From Gonocerus acuteangulatus (taxonomy: Eukaryota; Arthropoda; Insecta; Hemiptera; Coreidae), in contig OX328132.1 in NCBI GenBank assembly GCA_946811695.1, forward strand, positions 124,825,489-124,889,488: 64,000 nt of DNA. The letters are read 5' to 3'. Of this stretch, positions 33,232 through 45,062 are shown in pieces; within the stretch, counting starts at the first letter, position 1; every line of letters starts with the position of its first letter. The notes beneath the pieces are model-generated. The model was given only the letters and a program-made list of their open reading frames with translations. It was not told the origin of the DNA and made no database searches. A program made the position numbers and the translations under genes.

Positions 33232-33599
33232 AAAGTCCAACTCGCAGGAACTTAAGGCGTTTTGGTTCTTATCACTACTGACATTTAAAAAGAAATAGAA
33301 ACAGTAACTAGTTTGTTTGATCTTTCGTGAAAAATTACAAATACGTTTCTCATTTTCTGGCCTTGTTTTACTAAAACTCATTTTACTGTTAAATGCAATT
33401 AAAAAAACAAAAAAAAAAAAACAATTAAAATGTGAGGTAAATAGACAAAAAAATATATGAAACCAACATCTAAGTTAAATGCACTTATTTCTCCAAATAT
33501 GACCCACCCATCAAAATAACTTCAGAAACGCTTTTTAGGGCATTTATTAAGCTTTATTATAATGTATTAACAGACATGTGCAGTTTTAGGATTTTCATG

Positions 33600-33655
<56 letters not shown>

Positions 33656-33930
33656 CATATATATATATATATATATGCATGAAAATCCTAGAACTGCACA
33701 TTTCTGTTAATACATTTTTTTAAACTACTTCCTGAGCTCTAAATATAATCAAAATTTAAGTCTCTAAGTTTGATGAATGTTAAACATATAGAAAATATTT
33801 CAACTGAATAAAACTATTATAAGTATCGAAAACAAAAAAATAGTTAGGAAAACTAATTTCATTCACTTTTCTCAAAAAGATATCGCATTGAAAACAATTT
33901 CATTTGTTTACCTATAGATTTTCAATTTCA
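33232..33930 (+). mobile_element. Family-1 element, degenerate, with a foldback microsatellite
   Basis: The 5' end GTCCAACTCGCAGGAACTT is followed by family interior phrases. Around the (TA)n tract (33601-33678) an inverted pair appears: CATGTGCAGTTTTAGGATTT (33574) and its complement near 33676-33705. The 3' hairpin is absent. Confidence 0.55.
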
Positions 33931-34000
33931 TCATTTTAGAAATATTAAATCTCCTGGCTGGAATTTGAATTTAATGTATCAGCTATATGTGACAGGGGCC

Positions 34001-34129
34001 TTAACACGTTCAGTGCGGCTGGAAAAATTCGTAACTATCCACAAGTTCGACACGGGTTCAATTAACCCTGTGCAGTAACTATCCACAAGTGCGTCACGGG
34101 GTCAATCGGCCCCGTGTTCTTTCTTTAGT
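34001..34129. repeat. piggyBac-like end with duplicated hairpins
   Basis: TTAACACGTTCAGTGCGGC at 34001 matches ends of the 22406-23260 element. Then GTAACTATCCACAAG occurs twice (about 34031 and 34074). Each copy is followed by a palindrome: CACGGGTTCAATTAACCCTG and CACGGGGTCAATCGGCCCC. The other end was not found. Confidence 0.5.
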
Positions 34130-34914
34130 TTAACCCCTTAATGGGCAAGGGCCGCTTGAGCGGCCACTGCTTGCTGAAATTAAAAAATTACGCGAATGAG
34201 GCGGAATTGGTTCCAATGCTTCCTGCTAGATGCCGGGATATGCCAGAAAATAGTATTTGGACGTCTTCGCCCGAGGAGCCGAGATATTACGAAGTTGACC
34301 GATAAAGCAGTCCTTGCCCATTCCCGCACTCCTCTTGTGTCAGTGTTGGCTGCGCATTATTGGCTCTCTGGATCACTCATCTTATCCGGAAATCGTTTCA
34401 AAGTATGTAATAATTCTTTTATACATTCTAGATTAGTAATTAATTGAAATGAGTGTATCGCTTACATGTTATTCATTGATTCGTCTCATAAGTACCTTAC
34501 TCTAGTGAGACTGGAAGGAAAAAATACTTTTTTTGGCATTCCTAATGACATTTTTTTCTCAATTCTGTCTTAAATGATATTGTGGGCTAGCATTATACTA
34601 TTATATATATATATTTTTTTTTTAAGCCTGCCAATCTTAGGGTAACGCCATCGAATGAACCATTTTCATCATTTTCGGGATCTTTGCGACTTGGAATCGG
34701 CTTTATGACGTATCGCGGGCATTGCATATCGGGGATTCCCGATGCCTGGAATAGGCAAGGGCCGCTCAAGCAGCCTACCCCGTATTTATGGAAAAATTCT
34801 TTTTTTTTTGAACATCCTGGGTTCATATTTAGTAAAAGGATGCCCCCCAGACTCCCAAATATAAATTTAAAAAATTCCAACATAGCTAGCGAAATGTGCC
34901 CGTTAAAGGGTTAA
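34130..34914. mobile_element. piggyBac-like MITE bounded by TTAA
   Basis: TTAA at 34130-34133 and at 34911-34914 flank inverted ends CCCCTTAATGGGCA and (reverse complemented) CCCTTTAACGGGCA. Inside are subterminal motifs AGGGCCGCTTGAGCGGCC (34148) and AGGGCCGCTCAAGCAGCC (34759). It is 785 bp with no transposase. The TTAA target and CCC start are characteristic of piggyBac elements. Confidence 0.72.
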
Positions 34915-35394
34915 ACTTATCCAGCCAGCTGAAAACTGATTAATTTAGGCGAAAACATTTTTTTTTTCACTCCATAGGTTTAGGTGAGTATACAACGGCA
35001 GCAGGACATTCATTGATTCATTCTAAAGTTCATTAACCTCATGGAAATTGTAATCGTACATAAATTATTTGTCTTTTAGGTTCTAAGCACCTTTTCCCTC
35101 CTTGAAATTTAATTTTATGAGATTTCGGAGACAGGAAATGAGTTTGATTTTTTTGTGAGGTGATTACCCCCACCTCCCTCCCCTAAACCATATAATTTTA
35201 CATATTTTATGAAAACAAAATTCACAACAACATTTAACAACACTCACAATAAATTTTATTTTAATTTTAATATTTTTACATTTGACTTACATAAAAAATT
35301 GCTTTAAAAAAGCAGTATTTGAGAAAAACAAATAGTAATGCCACACTAAAAAAATAAAATAATGCAAGCGGTGAAACAATAGGAAATAATGACT
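34915..35394. other. AT-rich sequence, nothing recognised
   Basis: No coding or repeat signal that I can support. Confidence 0.4.
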
Positions 35395-35720
35395 AGGGCA
35401 TTGGTTCGTGTCTATCATTAAAGCACGGAAGACAAAGACCTTCCTAAAGCACACCTCACAATATGTGTGGACTTTTTTATCAGCTTCTTTAGAGGTCATG
35501 GTTTTCCTAAGCTTTTCTTAGCAGGCTGAACATTCTTGTTCTGCTTCCTGAGCTAATGCTTTTCACAAAATCTCCTTGAACTGCAGATTTAGTCCGTAAA
35601 GAGGGTCTGTGGACCTTTCTTCCGAGAAGAGTAGGACGGGGTCTAAACAAGACCAGCATACAGGGAATAAACAAGAATAGTCCAAGCATTACAGGGGAAA
35701 AAACAAGGAGAGTCACATAT
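35395..35720 (-). pseudogene. piggyBac transposase C-terminal cysteine-rich relic
   Basis: On the minus strand CEVCFR is followed, in a frame shifted by one, by GLCLPCFNDRHEPMP and a stop. The C-x2-C...LC-x2-PCF-x3-H pattern is the cross-brace zinc finger ending piggyBac transposases, which binds the transposon ends. The basic stretch upstream (35520-35640) could be the linker. The catalytic DDD core is not visible. It is a decayed fragment. Confidence 0.6.
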
Positions 35721-35935
35721 GTAACCTTGTCTGTTGTTACCTTTTTGTGTGTTTCACAGGTTGCTTACAGTCTTTTTCGACTTCCTACCGCGTGTGCTTT
35801 TGTTGTTTTTTTCTCAATTTATTGACTTGTTTGCCGAGAAAGCAACGATGAGTGAGAATGATCAATATGAAGTGATGAACGAGGGAAGAAGATCTAAGAA
35901 AAGAAAGAAAACTGGAAGAGCTTTAGTGCTTGCAT

Positions 35936-36650
35936 ACAGTATCTCCCAAAAGTAATCGGAAAAACGAAATTTTTAAATTAAGCTTGTATTTACATATCGA
36001 AAGTGCAATTTTTTGAGATTTCTTTGATAGGCCCACGCAAAATAATTTATTCCTAACGAAAATCAAGAGTAAGAATATATTAAAATATAGAATTCACAGG
36101 TCACAAAAGTAATTGGAGTTTTCGGTTCTTCTTAATTCTAAGCACGTTTCTGAACATTATCGTATAAACTTTATTTTTATGTTGTAGGAAATAGACAGTA
36201 CTAGCCCGAACGTCCTCAGAGCTGCATGTTTCTTCTCAATAACAGCGAGCATGAGATGGAAAATACCAACGTCGATTGAGATTCATCTGTGTTTTTCTAC
36301 AGCATAAAAATAAAGTTGATACGATAATGCCCAGAAAAGTGCTTAGAAATTTTGAATACATTCATATTTCATCCCTCTCGAACAGCAGTTTAGGACGCCT
36401 TGTTTTCGGTCACTTTTCACTCTATCCTCCTTTTTTTAATCATTTTATGATGTTCGACACTGATGAAATAGGCTTACTGGTCTCTTGGCTGTTTTATTTG
36501 AATTTACAGCCCTTTACACGCATAGAATCTAACACAGATGAATCTCAATCGGCGTTGGTATTTTCCATCTCATGCTCGCGGTTATTGAGGTGAAACATGC
36601 AGCTCTGAGGACGTTAGGGTTAGAGGGGGACGAAGTCACGGGCACAGCTA
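35936..36650. mobile_element. Tc1-type terminal sequence and nested foldback
   Basis: TACAGTATCTCCCAAAAGTA at 35936 resembles Tc1/mariner ends. Further in are two nested inverted pairs: CTAAGCACGTTTCTGAACATT (36140) with its complement ending near 36348, and CGTCCTCAGAGCTGCATGTT (36210) with its complement at about 36595-36620. A matching right-hand Tc1 end was not found. Confidence 0.5.
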
Positions 36651-36777
36651 GTTCAGCTTCATATTTTTGTTACTGAAAGTTATATGATAACTACTTAGGA
36701 GTAGAATTAGATAACAAATAAATGAGTACTTGATAATACAACATAATAAGTTACGTTATATTCTCAAACTTTACAAA

Positions 36778-38083
36778 TATTGGGCGGTGTGATAAAGCGA
36801 AGTGTCTACCTAGTAGACAAGACGGTGTAGTTTTAGCTTCAACTCAGATCGATGTGATTAAAGAAAGGCTACCTCTCCGTAGTTACAACTACCCTAGATG
36901 GAGTGGTAGTTACAACTAGGGGTAGTTACAACTACTCTGTAGTAGTAGCTACCTTTCATGTTGGAACGTGTCGACCCTTTCCTACCCCTACAGGTATCAA
37001 TTCCTGTTTTCATTAGTACTCTTCCTTGTCAGGCTCTGCTTGGCACATACTCATTCTTGTCGTTTAGCAGTAGCTAAGTTGTGCAAAATGTCATTGTCAT
37101 CTGAAGATGAAAGAATAACTGATAAGAAATCTCTAGATAGAGATTTCTTATGTAAAAAATTACATTGATTTAATAAACAAATTGAGTAATTTACAACTTG
37201 ATTTATTATACAAATTATGTTCGATTCCCACTAGACGTGGTGACTTTTCTTTCGAAAAAAGAAAAGGCATTACCCCTATCCTCGCTAGAAAAGGGTGGTA
37301 ACCTGTCCTACAATTCGTAGTTAATAATAAATGGACATTGAAATTTAAATAAATAATTATACAAATTATATTAAATCAAATATACTAATTAATTAGGTGT
37401 TAGGCATTCTGATAATTTGAAGATAAAAAGGCAAACATTTTATTTAGATTTTCTTCTCCATGAACTTTTGTTACAACACGTCTGACACGTGGTCTAATTC
37501 CTCAAATTTTAATGGGTTTTTAAGGTTTTTAGCAATACTATGCAGTACAACACAGCTCATTACTAGTTTTCGCATTCTTTCAAGTGCTACCAGTTGCCAA
37601 GAATTGGGAACCTTTGTTTCAGTTGCCCAAAAACACGTTCTATATCCGCAGCCCCCCCCCTGAAATTTAATTTAATTTAATCGGTAATAATGCGTCAAAA
37701 ATAAATTAAATAATATCACTTAGTCCACAAAAAATATATTTTTTGGGGTCTAATATAGCCCCAAACTCCCTGTTAGTCAACAATTATTTCCTATATACGT
37801 CCCGTAATAATTAATATAGTATTAATTCTGATCTTGAAGAATAGCTGACAAAAGTGAAGTCTGCTCCTCCTTAGACTTCAAGAAAACGAAGATGTAACTA
37901 CACCTAGGTAGTTGTAGCTTCTCTTTTATCACATAAAAAATGAAGTTGTAACTAGCTCTCCAGGAAAACCGAGATACATCTACAGGGGGTAGTTGTAGGT
38001 CCGGTTTAATCACACTAACGGTAGTTACTACTTCGAAATATTGAAGTGGTAGCTCCAACTCTGTTTTAATCACACCCGCCATT
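36778..38083. mobile_element. PIF/Harbinger element
   Basis: The ends GGGCGGTGTGATAAAG (36781) and, reverse complemented, GGCGGGTGTGATTAAAAC (38080) form terminal inverted repeats. GTAGTTACAACTAC-type short palindromes recur next to both ends (36880-36950, 37890-38030). A Harbinger transposase fragment lies inside on the minus strand. Length is 1.3 kb with internal deletion. Part of the 37630-37800 region resembles the hAT-like MITE. Confidence 0.75.
37440..37660 (-). pseudogene. Harbinger transposase (DDE nuclease) fragment
   Basis: The minus strand reads ADIERVFGQLKQRFPILG, then in another frame LVALERMRKLVMSCVVLHSI and AKNLKNPLKF. IERxFGxLKxRFxxL followed by a C..LHN-type motif is the C-terminal part of HARBI1/Harbinger nucleases and contains the third catalytic acid (E of IER). 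A frameshift separates the two blocks. Confidence 0.82.
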
Positions 38084-38859
38084 ATATACAGAAATCATAA
38101 GAATCAAGTTAGTTATAAAAACATTTATTGATCAAGTTTCAGCTTTTAACAAGGCATAACAAATAAGTGAAACAAAGAAAAAAATTATAATTTAAATATT
38201 TTTTTAAAAACCTGGCTTAATTATTCGATTGGGCTTTATAGTCCTTATTAAATCATCTAGGCAGTAATCCAGATTCCCTTTATACTGAGCACAAAATATA
38301 TAAACTTTTTTATCAGGCTGGGTATGGAACACTTATCTGTACCGAAGCCCTGCTGTTTGTATATGTCCTGCTATATGGGGCATATGTCCTGTACCAAAGC
38401 CAACGTGTTAACTTATCATGTTAACGCTTTTGTCAGGTATAGTAGAGTAACAGGATTCAAATATCAGCCTGGCAGCATCATTCTCCAAAGTTGGAGATTT
38501 GGGAATTTATCCATCACACAGCATAAAACATTTATAAATACTTGCTCCGTTAAACTTACTATCATCGGAGCTCGAACTACTGCCCTTCAATGCTGGATTT
38601 ACTCGAGAATACTGATCCATCACAGTAATGCGGTCTTCTGTTCCAATCACGGAAAAAATATATTGTTCTCGTTCAGCTTCTGCAAAAAAAAAAAAAAAAA
38701 AAAAAAAAGAATTTATTTAAATCATAATCAAGAAAAAATTGAATTACAGTTACACCAGCTTATTGGGTAAAAATGTGATAAAAGGTTCAGACAGTAATAT
38801 CTGTGAGAATTTAGTAATTTCTTTAATAAAATGTACTCCCACCTTCCAGTGTCTTAGTT
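38084..38859. other. Non-coding sequence with a poly-A run
   Basis: A run of about 25 A lies at 38684-38708. Nothing else is recognised; the 148-codon open frame here has no motif and ends in the A-run. Confidence 0.4.
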
Positions 38860-39105
38860 CATGGGTTGAATTCGGCCTCCCTGACCGTCCTAGGCCAACC
38901 CAGCCTTTAATTAATTTATTAATGGGTACCTTTGTGCTAATGACCCTAGCAGTCGAAGCAGCAAAGGGGAAAATCAGGCCACCGGAGCATAGTACTGACC
39001 ACACTATCTTGCCGTATGGTCATGAATCAGATACCTCTATAGTATCTGCCCCTCAGAGCCCTCGTGGCCTGTTATGGGACTGATTTTTCTTTTCTTTTTT
39101 ACCAC
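38860..39105 (+). repeat. SINE-2 3' part with T-rich end
   Basis: It shares GGTACCT, AGGGGAAAATCAGGCC, GGAGCATAGTACTGACCAC, GCCGTATGGTC and GGGACTGATTTTT with the complete copy at 60160-60483. It also carries GTGCTAATGACCCTAGCAGT, the core that is missing from the other copy. It ends in oligo-T rather than oligo-A. The tRNA-like head is missing. Confidence 0.75.
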
Positions 39106-39223
39106 CTAAAACTAAATCAACTACTGAAACTACTTATTCATGTCGAAATGCATTTAAAAAAGACTAATTATATGCAAGGACATTGTGTATATAAACTGTA
39201 ATCTGGTCAGTCATGTCATCAAA

Positions 39224-39469
39224 TCGTCGAAAAAATGCAAAGTATCAAATGTGAAAAAAACACATTTTTCATTTTTAATCTACACTGATTGCTGTTGGAC
39301 TAATGTACTGCAAACTCTCAACGTTCACACAGTAAAAGGGAAAGGAATGACTGTCAAAATGTTGAATCTAGCGACTATCTGACTGTCCAAAAGCAAAGTA
39401 ATGAATAAAAGTTTTTTCACTCTGGAAAGTGGTGATTTTCACATTTAATACTTTGCATTTGTATCGACG
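39224..39469. repeat. Inverted-repeat element (about 245 bp)
   Basis: TCGTCGAAAAAATGCAAAGT (39226) is inverted at 39434-39468 (TACTTTGCATTTGTATCGAC) with few mismatches. There is a 175-bp loop. It could be a MITE; no clear target duplication. Confidence 0.55.
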
Positions 39470-40129
39470 AAATATACTGGAATAACCCTTACTAGAACTA
39501 CAAAGGTACTAACACATGTAATAATACAAGCACATTCCCATGGAGTATTTATATCCAGGCTAGTTGGCTCCTTCATAAAATATACTTACACAACTCTTAA
39601 AACTAAATCCTTTACTAAAACTATTTTCATATTTTCAAATGAAATCCACACAAAAAATGTTTGCACACTATAATAATCTATTTATAAATGATTAGGCGCT
39701 ATGTCAACAATTAGTAAACACACAACAAAAAACTGTTACTTGCAAAATTATTCCTAATATACGTTTATTCATACAAATATAGTGAAGTAAATATGACGTT
39801 AAAAATATATTCTTACATTTCTGAAGGGTAACAATTCACGCTAGAGGAAGACTTATCATTATTGTAAAAATGGCGAGACTGCGAAATTATTCAAGGGAAA
39901 CAGATATACAACAATTTGAAAAGTACTGACAGGTCAGAAAACTAGTCCTTTAGAGATCAAAACCGACTCGTTCAAAACAAATACACATAACCTGGAGATA
40001 TGAAAAGTAACTATGCACAAAGAGCATCATAGTTTGTTTGTAGTGAAAATGATCATAGGATTGAGCAATGCGAATTGAAGGGCTCAATGCCAGAGGTGAC
40101 TAACCCACAATAAGAAATAACTGAGAAAA
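39470..40129. other. AT-rich sequence, nothing recognised
   Basis: No motif, exon or repeat that I can support. Confidence 0.4.
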
Positions 40130-40262
40130 TTGGAGTTAAGGTTGAGAAGAATGTGAAAAAATTTGGTGTTGGTGGCAGAAATGATTTTAATTGGTCCAAT
40201 TAAAATCATTTCTGTCTTAATAAAATTGTTTGTACATTCTTCTTAACTTTAACTCCACTTAT
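40130..40262. repeat. Imperfect palindrome
   Basis: The centre AGAAATGATTTTAATTGG / CCAATTAAAATCATTTCT (40178-40213) pairs perfectly. The flanks GGAGTTAAGGTTGAGAAGAA and TTCTTCTTAACTTTAACTCC continue the pairing with gaps, giving arms of about 65 bp. Confidence 0.75.
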
Positions 40263-40429
40263 TCTTAATTTTAATCCCACTGCTAACATAATAGGTGGCA
40301 ACATTCAATTCATATTTACTTTACCGAAATACCAAAAGACATTGCTCATTCATTTTTTATTACAAACTGAATGTCTTTGTAACGCAACACCTGGTTGATA
40401 TTTTACACACATAGCAACTTGTTGATACA

Positions 40430-41084
40430 CTCTCCGACAAAATTATAGGCCACCCTATATTATGTTAGTTGTTGTCATTATTTAATGTTATATTTAAGCC
40501 AAAGCAAATGCACACTGTTGTAATGTCACTGACTTTTGGAAGAGCATGTCTGTAATGAGTCCTGAGCCTTTTTGCCTAAGGATTAGCTGAAATGTAAATA
40601 TTTAGGCGCGACAGAAGTATAGGCCACCCACTCAGTTCTTATCTAAACTTTAACTTTGAAACTTTTTCTTAATGAAATGCCTACTTCGATTGAAAGTTCG
40701 AGCCATTTTCGATATTGTCCAATTTTTATCGTGCAATGTTTTAATCGCGCGTTTTTCACTCCCAGGCAACACTTTTCCTCTAGTTATTACTTAATCAGGT
40801 TTAATTAGACTAGCTGATTGAATTAATGGATGTAATGATCACTAAAAGTTTTCCTAGAGCAAGATTTAGATAAGTACTGAGTGACTGGCCTATACTTTTG
40901 TCGCACCTTAATATTTACATTTCAGCTAATCCTTAGGCAAAAAGGATCAGGACTCATTACAGACATGCTCTTCCAAAAGTCAGTGACATTAGAACAGTAT
41001 GTCTTTGCTTTGTCTTAGATATTACATTAAATAATGACAAAAACTAACATAATATAGGGTGGCCTATAATTTTGTCGGGGAGTT
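40430..41084. mobile_element. Tc1-like MITE with IR/DR-type ends
   Basis: Long inverted repeats of about 220 bp. Each holds two direct copies of a binding-site-like motif: outer CGACAAAATTATAGGCCACC (40435) and inner GCGACAGAAGTATAGGCCAC (40608) on the left, mirrored at 40884-40905 and 41059-41081. This IR/DR layout is known from Tc1-like elements such as Sleeping Beauty, where transposase binds all four sites. There is no transposase; the centre is about 200 bp. Confidence 0.8.
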
Positions 41085-41910
41085 TATTTTACACACATAG
41101 CAACACAGGTTGATAATTAACACAGTAATTTTCAATAAAATTTTGAGCATGGAACCCTGGCATATCTTTAATCGATATCAAATGATCGTTTCTTGCTCAA
41201 ACTGAATTTCTGCCATAATCAATTTATTAGGAACATTTTAACAGTACCTGCTGCTGAATCTAAGAATAAGATATGCCTAGCCCCATTATTGACAGTTTGA
41301 GTTTTTTACTTCTAAATACTTAATTTACGAAGTATTGTTATAATTATGTTCGCGATGTAATTCTACAAGGAATGATTATACATGACACAATTCTACAGTC
41401 AGAGGCACATTAATGATTTGGGCCTAATGTAAACCCACAATTATAATGGACTGATTTTGCATATTTTTGCAACAATTATGAAAGTTAGGGGTTCATTAAC
41501 AATTTGTGTCACAAGCAAACTAGCACATCTTATTAGATGCCCTAAATGTGTTAAATTAGATGCGTGTAAGCAAAATTGGACTGTTGTTGCTATTTTACTT
41601 GGCAGACAAAAAAGTATCCAATTTTTTTGCAAAAATACACTTGCTATTTATCAGGCCACTCGTTTTTGTGTCCCAGTCCGATTAAATAGAAAATCTTTAT
41701 AGTGATCCTCATGAATGAAACATTAGAAATTTTTCAAAAAAAAACTATTGCTGTTTATCTGCCCAATCATTGCTCTGTATATGTCTGGTTGAATTGAAAA
41801 AAAAAATAAAATAAAAAGAGAAAGTGAAACGTAAGTGATGTGTGTAATTTCACAGTGATTTGGAGCATAAAATATATCATATTTTCCTATAATTGTCTGG
41901 CAGATATAAG
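41085..41910. other. AT-rich sequence, nothing recognised
   Basis: It begins with a second copy of ATTTTACACACATAGCAAC (also at 40400), so the MITE is flanked by about 30 bp of direct repeat. The rest is unassigned. Confidence 0.4.
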
Positions 41911-42179
41911 AACTGAATCATGGGCGTATATATAGAGAATAATTTCGGAGGGGGCTGAGACCATTTCCAGTCTATGGAATACTAACGATTTAGATCTTGG
42001 AAGAGTTTTAGCCAAATTAAATGCTATTACACCCAAAATAGAATATGTTTTATGAACTAAATGATCTTATTTAATTTATTTTTAAGTGTTTTATGAAATT
42101 TTTACAGATAAATCAAAATTTCGGGGGGGGGCTGCAGCCCCCTCAGCCCCTCCCCCTTATATACGGCCATGGACTGAAT
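41911..42179 (+). mobile_element. hAT-like MITE, second copy
   Basis: The element 41919-42171 starts CATGGGCGTATATATAG and ends TATATACGGCCATG. The flanking 8-mers AACTGAAT and GACTGAAT match at 7 of 8. The interior AAACATATTCTATTTTGGGT (as complement) is shared with the copies at 19378 and 53442. Confidence 0.85.
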
Positions 42180-42271
42180 GGTTTGGAAACTCAAGGAAAT
42201 GCAACAAATAATTATCCGTATGAGAAATAATTCATGTCTAGAGGGAAATCAGAAAATTCCAGAGATTGACC

Positions 42272-42273
42272 TC

Positions 42274-42359
<86 letters not shown>
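42272..42359. repeat. (CT)n(TA)n compound microsatellite
   Basis: About 36 bp of CT followed by 50 bp of TA. No family-1 or family-2 flank. Confidence 0.95.
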
Positions 42360-42360
<1 letters not shown>

Positions 42361-43222
42361 ATGAATTAAATCACTAATTTTCTTAAAGGAAATTTTGAGT
42401 ATTTTATAATGGCATAATTAGAATTTAATTATCTTGAACAGTTTTTGAGCAATCTTTTCTTATTCAATAAAAAATATGTCTACTTTTTAAGAAAAACAAA
42501 ATTGGAAAGAATGTGTCGAGCCCAGCCCCTCCCAAAACGGTAAACCAGCAATAGTGGCTTAGACATGCCATGTGGTTAATTTCCTTGCTCTCATGACAAA
42601 AGAATTATTGCCTTTTTCTCTTCCTTAATACTACTCTTATGTACTTTTTATTAATGCCTTAGTCTGTCCAGCTTGTTTACTTTGGGAGTTTTGTTTTATT
42701 CTAACAACAATCATTTAGAGCACATAAATAATGGATGGAGTAAGCCCAAATATTCAAGGGGCAACATTATAATTTACCTATAAAAACTCGGAGTTACATT
42801 TAAACTCGGTGTTTGTCATGCCTCTCTAAAGAGAATAAGTATTGTAAATAGATAGTGAAAGAATTCGCTTAGAGCCTTCTGCTCAAATTAAGGAACATAA
42901 ATATGCCACCTGACAAATCTATGTAATGTACTGTATAACATACAGTCTTCTTTTTCGGGCATGGCCACCCCGCCAGCACAAACGCCTTTTTTTTTTTTGT
43001 AACTTTTTTTTCAGTTTAGTCATCGCTAAAGCATATTTATGCGGAAATAAACAAAATTGGTTCACCTGAACACATTAGAGATAAAAAAGAGAAATAGTAT
43101 TTTTGTTCATTTTTAATTTTTATTTAAAGGAAATTCCTTAGTAACATGGTTCCTGCATGATTGACTTTTATTACTCATTCTCTATACATAATTTCTTCTT
43201 CTATATATATAATTTCTTCTTC

Positions 43223-43227
<5 letters not shown>

Positions 43228-43299
<72 letters not shown>

Positions 43300-43345
43300 C
43301 CCCGTCAAAAAAATTGCAACACCTAGATTTTTTTATTTCCTCCAT
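43228..43345 (+). mobile_element. Tc1-like end remnant in arm A, beside (TA)n
   Basis: CTCCCCGTCAAAAAAATTGC followed by AACACCTAGATTTTTTTA (43302-43340) equals the terminal sequence of the 1.27-kb element in arm B (complement at 62030-62066). The interior is deleted here. The (TA)n tract at 43228-43296 adjoins it, as in arm B. Confidence 0.7.
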
Positions 43346-43536
43346 GATTGACTTTTATTACTCATATGTATAGGTGATGTATATCTAAGAAGATATGTGA
43401 TTCAGGTCTATGAAGCCAAACTCTAGGAGGTGATTCTGACATAATTTCCAACAAAAAAGTTACTTAGAAGTAAGGTCCGACATAAAAGCAGTTATGTCCA
43501 ATTTTCTTTCTTTTTAACAAAGAAATATGTTTTTAA

Positions 43537-44476
43537 TTAACCCTGGATTGACACTGTGGGGTGAAAAATTCACCACACTTTGTTCTATGGAGTGTTTCTT
43601 AATTTATGTAAATCACAGAGACTCCCTCCTTCTTCTTAAATAATCGGAAGTGCATTATCTGGTATAACCTCATACAAACAACGCCAGTTGTCTGCCTATG
43701 TATGGGTATTTTTTACCACAAGGTGTAGTTAATGTATAACTTTTTCGCTCAGCTGATTAATCTTCACGGATCAATCACTTTCATGTTTCGGCTTTCCAAG
43801 TGACAAAAGGGCCTGAAAACTGCCAAGAAAAGATTTTCTCTTTGATTTGGGCTACCATCTGGTGAATGCTCATGTGGCAGATAGTGCCTAACTTGAGAAC
43901 ATACCAAAACCACTGATACTTGTTGTTTTTGGGAGATGAATCAACTCCTGATGGAACTTCAACATCTTTCGTTACCTTGGACAAACCCGTGAGATGTTCA
44001 TTTTTATGACACAAAGGATGACAGGAAGACAAAAACGCTATGCTCTCCATGTAAAAGGGTGATGTGCCGCGATCACTGGTCACTAAAATGTGTTAAATGT
44101 TAACGAGTCTCAATTGGACAGAACATTGCATATTCCTTAAGTTCCTATTTTTATGGCTTCTGATCATTGTAGTTCATTGTTTGTAAAAAAAATTTTCAGT
44201 TTAGCAATATTTTTTTCAGGATAATTATTTGGTGTATGAAGAATATTGAGTTTTAGGATTTCCAAGCTATTTTGTGAATTTTAATTAATATTTTGCAGAT
44301 TTATTCCTCTTTTGAATTTATTTCTGAATTTTCCTGTTCTATACATTGTTTTTTTATAAAAAATCAAAAGAAAAAATTGAAGTTTATTTATTTTAAAAAT
44401 TGTCAAAGTATGGGGTAAAATTTACCCCACGGTGTCATTAACATAAATGTCAATAGCAGTGTCAAACCATGGCTAA
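43537..44476 (-). mobile_element. piggyBac-like element inserted in arm A
   Basis: TTAA (43537) CCCTGGATTGACACTG and, reverse complemented from the right end, CCATGGTTTGACACTG form the termini; the right target copy reads CTAA (44473-44476). Arm B reads straight through (AACATATGTCTTTGTT joined to ATTGAATAACAAAGG), so it is the empty site. Subterminal GTGGGGTGAAAAATTCACCA and GGGGTAAAATTTACCCCAC are palindromic. The element is 932 bp with a transposase remnant. Confidence 0.82.
43781..44083 (-). pseudogene. piggyBac transposase fragment
   Basis: A 100-codon open frame includes YMESIAFLSSCHP, VTKDVEVPSGV and NKYQWFWYVLKLGTICHMS. These loosely correspond to the WxDxxxVxxLSTxH, VEVPxPxxV and KWYxxxFxHLLDxAxxN blocks of piggyBac transposases. 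The MGGVD segment is missing or degenerate. By itself the call would be weak; the TTAA ends around it support it. Confidence 0.5.
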
Positions 44477-45062
44477 ATAACAAAGGATTGCTCAATACCA
44501 GTTCAAGATAATTAAATTCTAATTATGTCATAAAACAGACAAAATGTCCGTTCAGAAAACTGTGATTTAATTCACTAAATCTATTGATAGAAGATACTTT
44601 CTGGGCATCGAATAACGCACTTCAAAGGTATGTAGTGCATCCTTTCCCCAACCCCCTAACATACTACAAATTCACTACTTACAGGAAAACTTTTACATTC
44701 AGTAAACATTAAATCTCTGCAAATGAAGTAGAAGTTTATTGAGGAATAGTTTGAAAGATTGGGTCCCTTTTGGAAAAAAAATGTGGAGTCTCCTGACAAG
44801 ACAAAAACTTTCTTCTCTATGTAACCGGAAAAATGTTGTAGAATATGAAATGGGAACTAAGCCATTAAGAAAATTATACATGATATACCCAACAATAAAC
44901 AATGATTAGTATCAACCCCTGTTGAGGTTGGAGAAATACTAAAGAACATGAAACCTGTGTGCGTGGAATGTTCCTCCTGCCAGCTTAATCCCCTCCTTAC
45001 TCATATAAAACATTATTAACTCTGTTTCAGTCCCACTTCTTCTTTAGCAAGACCCTGATTGT

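Noticed and set aside
35734..35955. Plus-strand frame with MSENDQYEVMNEG and a Lys/Arg-rich end as a first exon
   Set aside because: It has a plausible start and basic tail, but it ends in a Tc1-type terminus and has no splice donor or homologue I recognise.
38324..38770. 148-codon plus-strand frame as a gene
   Set aside because: No motif, and the end reads a poly-A run; composition matches surrounding non-coding DNA.
38739..39083. 114-codon frame as a gene
   Set aside because: Overlaps SINE-2; the matching part recurs at 60160-60483.
41457..41702. 81-codon plus-strand frame
   Set aside because: No recognisable motif and both strands are open here; not supported as a gene.
44699..44902. 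67-codon minus-strand frame in arm A as a gene
   Set aside because: Present in one arm only, with no motif; arm B has a TA tract at this place.
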